DNA of 64,000 nucleotides from Roseibium alexandrii DFL-11. GTDB lineage: Bacteria > Pseudomonadota > Alphaproteobacteria > Rhizobiales > Stappiaceae. Under the pieces are notes generated by a model. It saw only the letters and a program-made list of their open reading frames with translations, had not been told where the DNA came from and did no database searches. Both the position numbers and the translations under genes were made by a program. The stretch lies in assembly GCF_000158095.2 (NCBI RefSeq), contig NZ_CM011002.1, forward strand, positions 4,196,703 through 4,260,702, read 5' to 3'. Below are positions 60,779-64,000 of this stretch, piece after piece (positions within the stretch are counted from its first letter, which is position 1; every line of letters begins with the position of its first letter).

Positions 60779-61972
60779 ATGATTCAAACACTTCAGGAAT
60801 TGCAAATAGGTCCGGAATTGAAATTTCATCTCAATCAGTTAATCGAATTGCGGCATTGGCTGCATGCGCACCCGGAAGTCTCCCGGCAGGAGGCCGAGAC
60901 AGCCAAGTACATGCGCCGGTTTCTTACCGACTATGCAGCGCCTGACGCTTTTGTTCCGCTTTCAGGGGCCGGATTTGCAGCGATCTATGATGGCGCAAAA
61001 CCCGGCAAAACGGTGATGCTCCGGACCGAGCTGGATGCTTTGCCAATTCATGAAGTGAATCAGGATCTGCCCTACAGATCTGTTTACGACGGTGTGGGGC
61101 ACAAGTGTGGACATGATGGACATATGACGATCATGGCCGGTGTTGCCCAAACGCTGGCGAAGCGGCCGGACAGTGGCCGTGTTGTTCTGCTGTTTCAGCC
61201 AGACGAAGAGACTGGAACCGGTGCCCGGACCTGTTGTGTGCATCCGAATTTTGAATCCATCCGGCCAGACTTTGCGTTTGCCTTGCACAATCTTCCGGGG
61301 TTCGCGAAAGGGGCGGTTGTCTGCAAGTCAGGGACGTTTGCCTCTGCAGTCAAGTATGTTGCCATAAAATACGCCGGCAAGGAGGCGCATAGCGCGCAGC
61401 CAGAAACAGGAGCAAGTCCGTCTTTTGCAATGGCGGAACTGACTCTCAAGGCCCGCGAGATTGAAGCACGCTACGACAACGCTGATACCTATGCGCTGAT
61501 TGTGCCGATCTACACTGAAATGGGTGTGCAATCCTCGGGAGTTTGCCCTGGGAGTGGCGAGGTGCACTATACTTTGAGGGCCGCGGGGGGCGATGTGGTC
61601 GAACGTATGTGGCAAGAACTGTCAGCGGCTGCGGAGGCACTTGCTGAGACCTATGGTCTCACACTCGAGTTTGAAACCAGGGAAGAATTTGCAGCCAATT
61701 CCAACAGTCAGCTGGCGTTCGATATGATCAAGCGGGCGGCTACGGGCGCGAATGCAGAGTTTGTCTTGATCGACCGTCCCTTCCGTTGGGGAGAGGATTT
61801 CGGCGAAATCACTCAGCGGTACGAGGGCGGCATGTTCGGGCTCGGTGCAGGCGAAAACCAGCCGGACCTTCACAACCCGGACTATAATTTCCCGGATGAC
61901 TTGATCGAGCCTGGAGTTGCTATGTTCTCAAATCTGATCCGCTTGGCGCTGACCGAAGTTGCTGGGCGTTGA
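60779..61972 (+). CDS. M20-family amidohydrolase (hippurate hydrolase-like)
   Basis: 397 residues. Metal ligands are in GHKCGHDGHM and the Glu pair in FQPDEETGTGA; LHAHPEVSRQEAETA at the start and AGKEAHSAQPETG in the lid domain are typical of hippurate/N-acyl-amino-acid amidohydrolases. It probably removes an acyl group from an N-acyl amino acid; substrate unknown. It appears monocistronic, convergent with rlmN. Confidence 0.9.
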   Translation: MIQTLQELQIGPELKFHLNQLIELRHWLHAHPEVSRQEAETAKYMRRFLTDYAAPDAFVPLSGAGFAAIYDGAKPGKTVMLRTELDALPIHEVNQDLPYRSVYDGVGHKCGHDGHMTIMAGVAQTLAKRPDSGRVVLLFQPDEETGTGARTCCVHPNFESIRPDFAFALHNLPGFAKGAVVCKSGTFASAVKYVAIKYAGKEAHSAQPETGASPSFAMAELTLKAREIEARYDNADTYALIVPIYTEMGVQSSGVCPGSGEVHYTLRAAGGDVVERMWQELSAAAEALAETYGLTLEFETREEFAANSNSQLAFDMIKRAATGANAEFVLIDRPFRWGEDFGEITQRYEGGMFGLGAGENQPDLHNPDYNFPDDLIEPGVAMFSNLIRLALTEVAGR

Positions 61973-61987
61973 GGTCAACGCTTCAAA

Positions 61988-63226
61988 TCAATAAACCGCA
62001 GCCTTTTTTGCCGCCAATGCATCCCGGTCTTTTTTGCGCATGCGTTCAGAGGTTGACTTCAGCTGTCCGCAGGCGGCGAAAATATCGCGTCCGCGCGGGG
62101 TGCGGATCGGAGAGGCGTAACCGGCCCGGTTGACGATGTCGGCAAATTCCTCGATCCGTTCCCAATCCGAACAGGCATATTGAGAGCCCGGCCAGGGGTT
62201 GAACGGGATGAGATTGATTTTCGCCGGAATACCCTTGAGCAGCCGGACAAGCTCCAGCGCGTCTTCGTTGCTGTCGTTGATGTCTTTCAGCATGACGTAT
62301 TCAAAGGTGATGCGCTTGGCGTTCGACAGGCCTGGATAGTTGCGGCAAGCGTCAAGCAGTTCCTTGATGTTCCACTTCTTGTTGATCGGCACCAGGATGT
62401 CGCGATCCTCGTCGCGAACAGCATGGAGGGAGATTGCCAGCATGCAGCCGATCTCGTCACCTGTCCGGAAGATTTCCGGAACCACGCCGGATGTCGACAG
62501 GGTGATGCGCCGTTTGGAGAGCGACAGTCCGTCGCCGTCCGAGGCGATGAGCAGGGCCTTTTTCACGTTCTCGAAATTGTAGAGCGGCTCACCCATGCCC
62601 ATCATGACGATGTTGGTGACCAGACGGCCTTCGGACGGAACGATCGCACCTTGCGGCGTGTGCGCATCCGGAAAATCGCCAAGCCGGTCACGGGCAATCA
62701 GGATCTGGGACAGGATCTCTTCAGATGTCAGATTGCGGACCAGCTTCTGCGTGCCTGTATGGCAGAAAGTGCAGGTGAGGGTGCAGCCGACCTGTGACGA
62801 CACGCAAAGTGTGCCACGGCCTTCTTCCGGGATGTAGACGGTTTCGACTTCGACAGGGTTCCCGGCCCCGCGCGGCGGAAACTGGAACAGCCACTTGCGG
62901 GTGCCATCGACGGAGATCTGTTCCGACACAATCTTCGGGCGGGCGATGGTAAACGCCTCATCCAGCTTGGAGCGCAGATCCTTGGCGATGTTCGACATTT
63001 CCGCGAAGTCGGAAACGCCGCGCACATAGAGCCAATGCCACAGCTGCGACGACCGCATGCGCCATTGCTTTTGCGGCACGCCGATCGTTCCCAGAGCTTC
63101 GCCAAGTTCCTCGCGTGACAGGCCGATCAGCGTCGGTTTGTCTTCGTCCGGCCCGGAATTCGGTGCGATGCCTGTAACTGTCTGCGCGTTGGGATTCTCC
63201 CGCGCGATGTCGAGCGTAACCGCCAT
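61988..63226 (-). CDS. rlmN: 23S rRNA/tRNA adenine-C2 methyltransferase RlmN
   Basis: 412 residues. Radical-SAM CxxxCxxC in [12 protein letters not shown], plus [31 protein letters not shown] and [13 protein letters not shown]. It methylates A2503 of 23S rRNA and A37 of some tRNAs. The ATG at 63226 is chosen because the 23-residue extension of the long frame is unlike the family. Confidence 0.95.
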   Translation of the reverse strand: MAVTLDIARENPNAQTVTGIAPNSGPDEDKPTLIGLSREELGEALGTIGVPQKQWRMRSSQLWHWLYVRGVSDFAEMSNIAKDLRSKLDEAFTIARPKIVSEQISVDGTRKWLFQFPPRGAGNPVEVETVYIPEEGRGTLCVSSQVGCTLTCTFCHTGTQKLVRNLTSEEILSQILIARDRLGDFPDAHTPQGAIVPSEGRLVTNIVMMGMGEPLYNFENVKKALLIASDGDGLSLSKRRITLSTSGVVPEIFRTGDEIGCMLAISLHAVRDEDRDILVPINKKWNIKELLDACRNYPGLSNAKRITFEYVMLKDINDSNEDALELVRLLKGIPAKINLIPFNPWPGSQYACSDWERIEEFADIVNRAGYASPIRTPRGRDIFAACGQLKSTSERMRKKDRDALAAKKAAVY

Positions 63227-63410
63227 TTTGTGATCCGTTTTTTGTCCGGCCACGAAGTCAGTCCGCTTGCCGAAGCAGCGTCGATGCCGGTTCACCTGTT
63301 TTTCTCAGGGAGATATTGACCGTCTCAAAACCACAAAGCGCCCGGAAAATCAAGTTTTCCGAGCGCAACGGAGCTATGCGTGGAGCCGCCTTTGAAGGTG
63401 ACGGCAGCCG

Positions 63411-63917
63411 TTAGCGGCAGGCTTGTGCGGCAGTGTCGATCGCAGCCGTCACACCGGACAGCGAAAACTTGTAGGTTGTCCGTGTCCCCCGGCTGGATTC
63501 ACCATTTACGGACATCTCACGGCCGGCCTTCATCGCTGCAACCAACTGAGCCTCCGTGGCCGCGTTTTCGACCCAGGCTCCGTCGTTGTTCGTGAACAAG
63601 GTGAACGCCTTGCCGTCCACATCCACACTCACAGAAGACTTGTCCTTGAAAGGATAGCCAACCAGCAGGCTTGGTTCAGAACTGACACCTTCGGCGGGAC
63701 GGGACGTCACAAAGAAGAAGACATCGCCGTGGTTTCTGTCGCCGGGAAGCATCGTCGTTGGTTTGGTCAAAGCGTAGCAGACTTTACCGCTGCCACTTGT
63801 CAGCGCGTAGGCCGCCCAATCTCTGTGCTGTTTCAAAAGCGTCGGGGTCTGCGCGAACGCTACCGCAGTTGAGGCGGCGAAACCTGCCAGGGCCAGTACC
63901 AGCGTTTTTGCTTTCAT
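63411..63917 (-). CDS. invasion-associated locus B (IalB) family protein
   Basis: 168 residues with a signal peptide (LVLALAGFAASTAVAFAQ) and an IalB core: HRDWAAYAL, GKVCYALTKPT, DVFFFVTSRPAEGVSSEPSLL, AFTLFTNNDGAWVENAA and TTYKFSLSGVTAAI. It is a periplasmic protein of alphaproteobacteria; in Bartonella a relative aids erythrocyte entry, but in free-living bacteria the function is unknown. The ATG at 63917 is just after a GTG of a slightly longer frame. Confidence 0.87.
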   Translation of the reverse strand: MKAKTLVLALAGFAASTAVAFAQTPTLLKQHRDWAAYALTSGSGKVCYALTKPTTMLPGDRNHGDVFFFVTSRPAEGVSSEPSLLVGYPFKDKSSVSVDVDGKAFTLFTNNDGAWVENAATEAQLVAAMKAGREMSVNGESSRGTRTTYKFSLSGVTAAIDTAAQACR

Positions 63918-64000
63918 GATCTCCACACCGTTTGGTTTGGGGTTCCGGTCAAATTTAATTCAATTGCCGACACACATATAAACGTTGCTTTAATGATAAC

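Overview
This window is chromosomal DNA from an alphaproteobacterium, most likely in the Hyphomicrobiales and close to the marine Stappiaceae (Roseibium/Labrenzia type). That placement is inferred from gene content and protein style, not from a database search. Supporting features are the bolA / J-domain protein / cobS / cobT block, the ccmABCDG cluster, a mesaconyl-CoA hydratase, a GluQ-RS without zinc cysteines, an IalB-family protein, and glnK-amtB behind a sigma-54 promoter. The sequence is moderately GC-rich. I see no insertion sequence, prophage, CRISPR array, rRNA or intact tRNA.

Layout. 0-8 kb: 3' part of gluQ, an AEC transporter divergent from a sensorless hybrid histidine kinase, a DsbA-fold isomerase, a PAP2 phosphatase, a low-Mr tyrosine phosphatase, a membrane adenylate cyclase overlapping a pterin dehydratase, TusA and DUF924 proteins. 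8-10 kb: nitrogen control (glnK-amtB). 10.5-13 kb: a flippase and acyltransferase-like pair for envelope polysaccharide. 13-17 kb: cytochrome c maturation (ccmABCDG), with ccmA apparently starting at CTG, then DUF1223. 17-22 kb: CDF metal exporter, an orphan ABC permease with a HAD phosphatase, and an acyl-CoA synthetase. 22-26 kb: xerD with a coupled tiny membrane protein, divergent from aroK-aroB-corC. 26-32 kb: an orphan solute-binding protein, bolA, the J-domain protein, cobST and a phytase-like esterase. 32-36 kb: rpmB-yhhQ, a DUF3108 protein and accA.

36-42 kb: an L,D-transpeptidase lipoprotein, an HD-domain protein, mch, an AraC regulator divergent from NmrA and DUF4345 genes, then a 0.7-kb hairpin-rich non-coding gap. 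42-47 kb: typA, a MarR-MFS efflux pair with an obvious operator, and folP-folK. 47.5-49 kb: an AT-rich, probably acquired alkaline-phosphatase-fold membrane enzyme. 49-51 kb: an iron-sulfur protein and argG. 51-58 kb: a DUF3302 / HlyD / NodT export operon with no visible inner-membrane pump, then a TetR gene facing a two-subunit molybdenum hydroxylase across a cluster of GTTTACA boxes. 58-64 kb: a small membrane protein, a GlxA-type regulator, an alpha/beta hydrolase with two possible starts, an M20 amidohydrolase, rlmN and an IalB-family protein.

Most of the window is housekeeping. The parts that best reward follow-up are the pump-less DUF3302-HlyD-NodT operon, the AT-rich phosphatase-fold gene, the non-canonical ccmA start, the nested inverted repeats upstream of glnK, the TetR box cluster, and a short palindrome that recurs over the stop codons of three unrelated genes.
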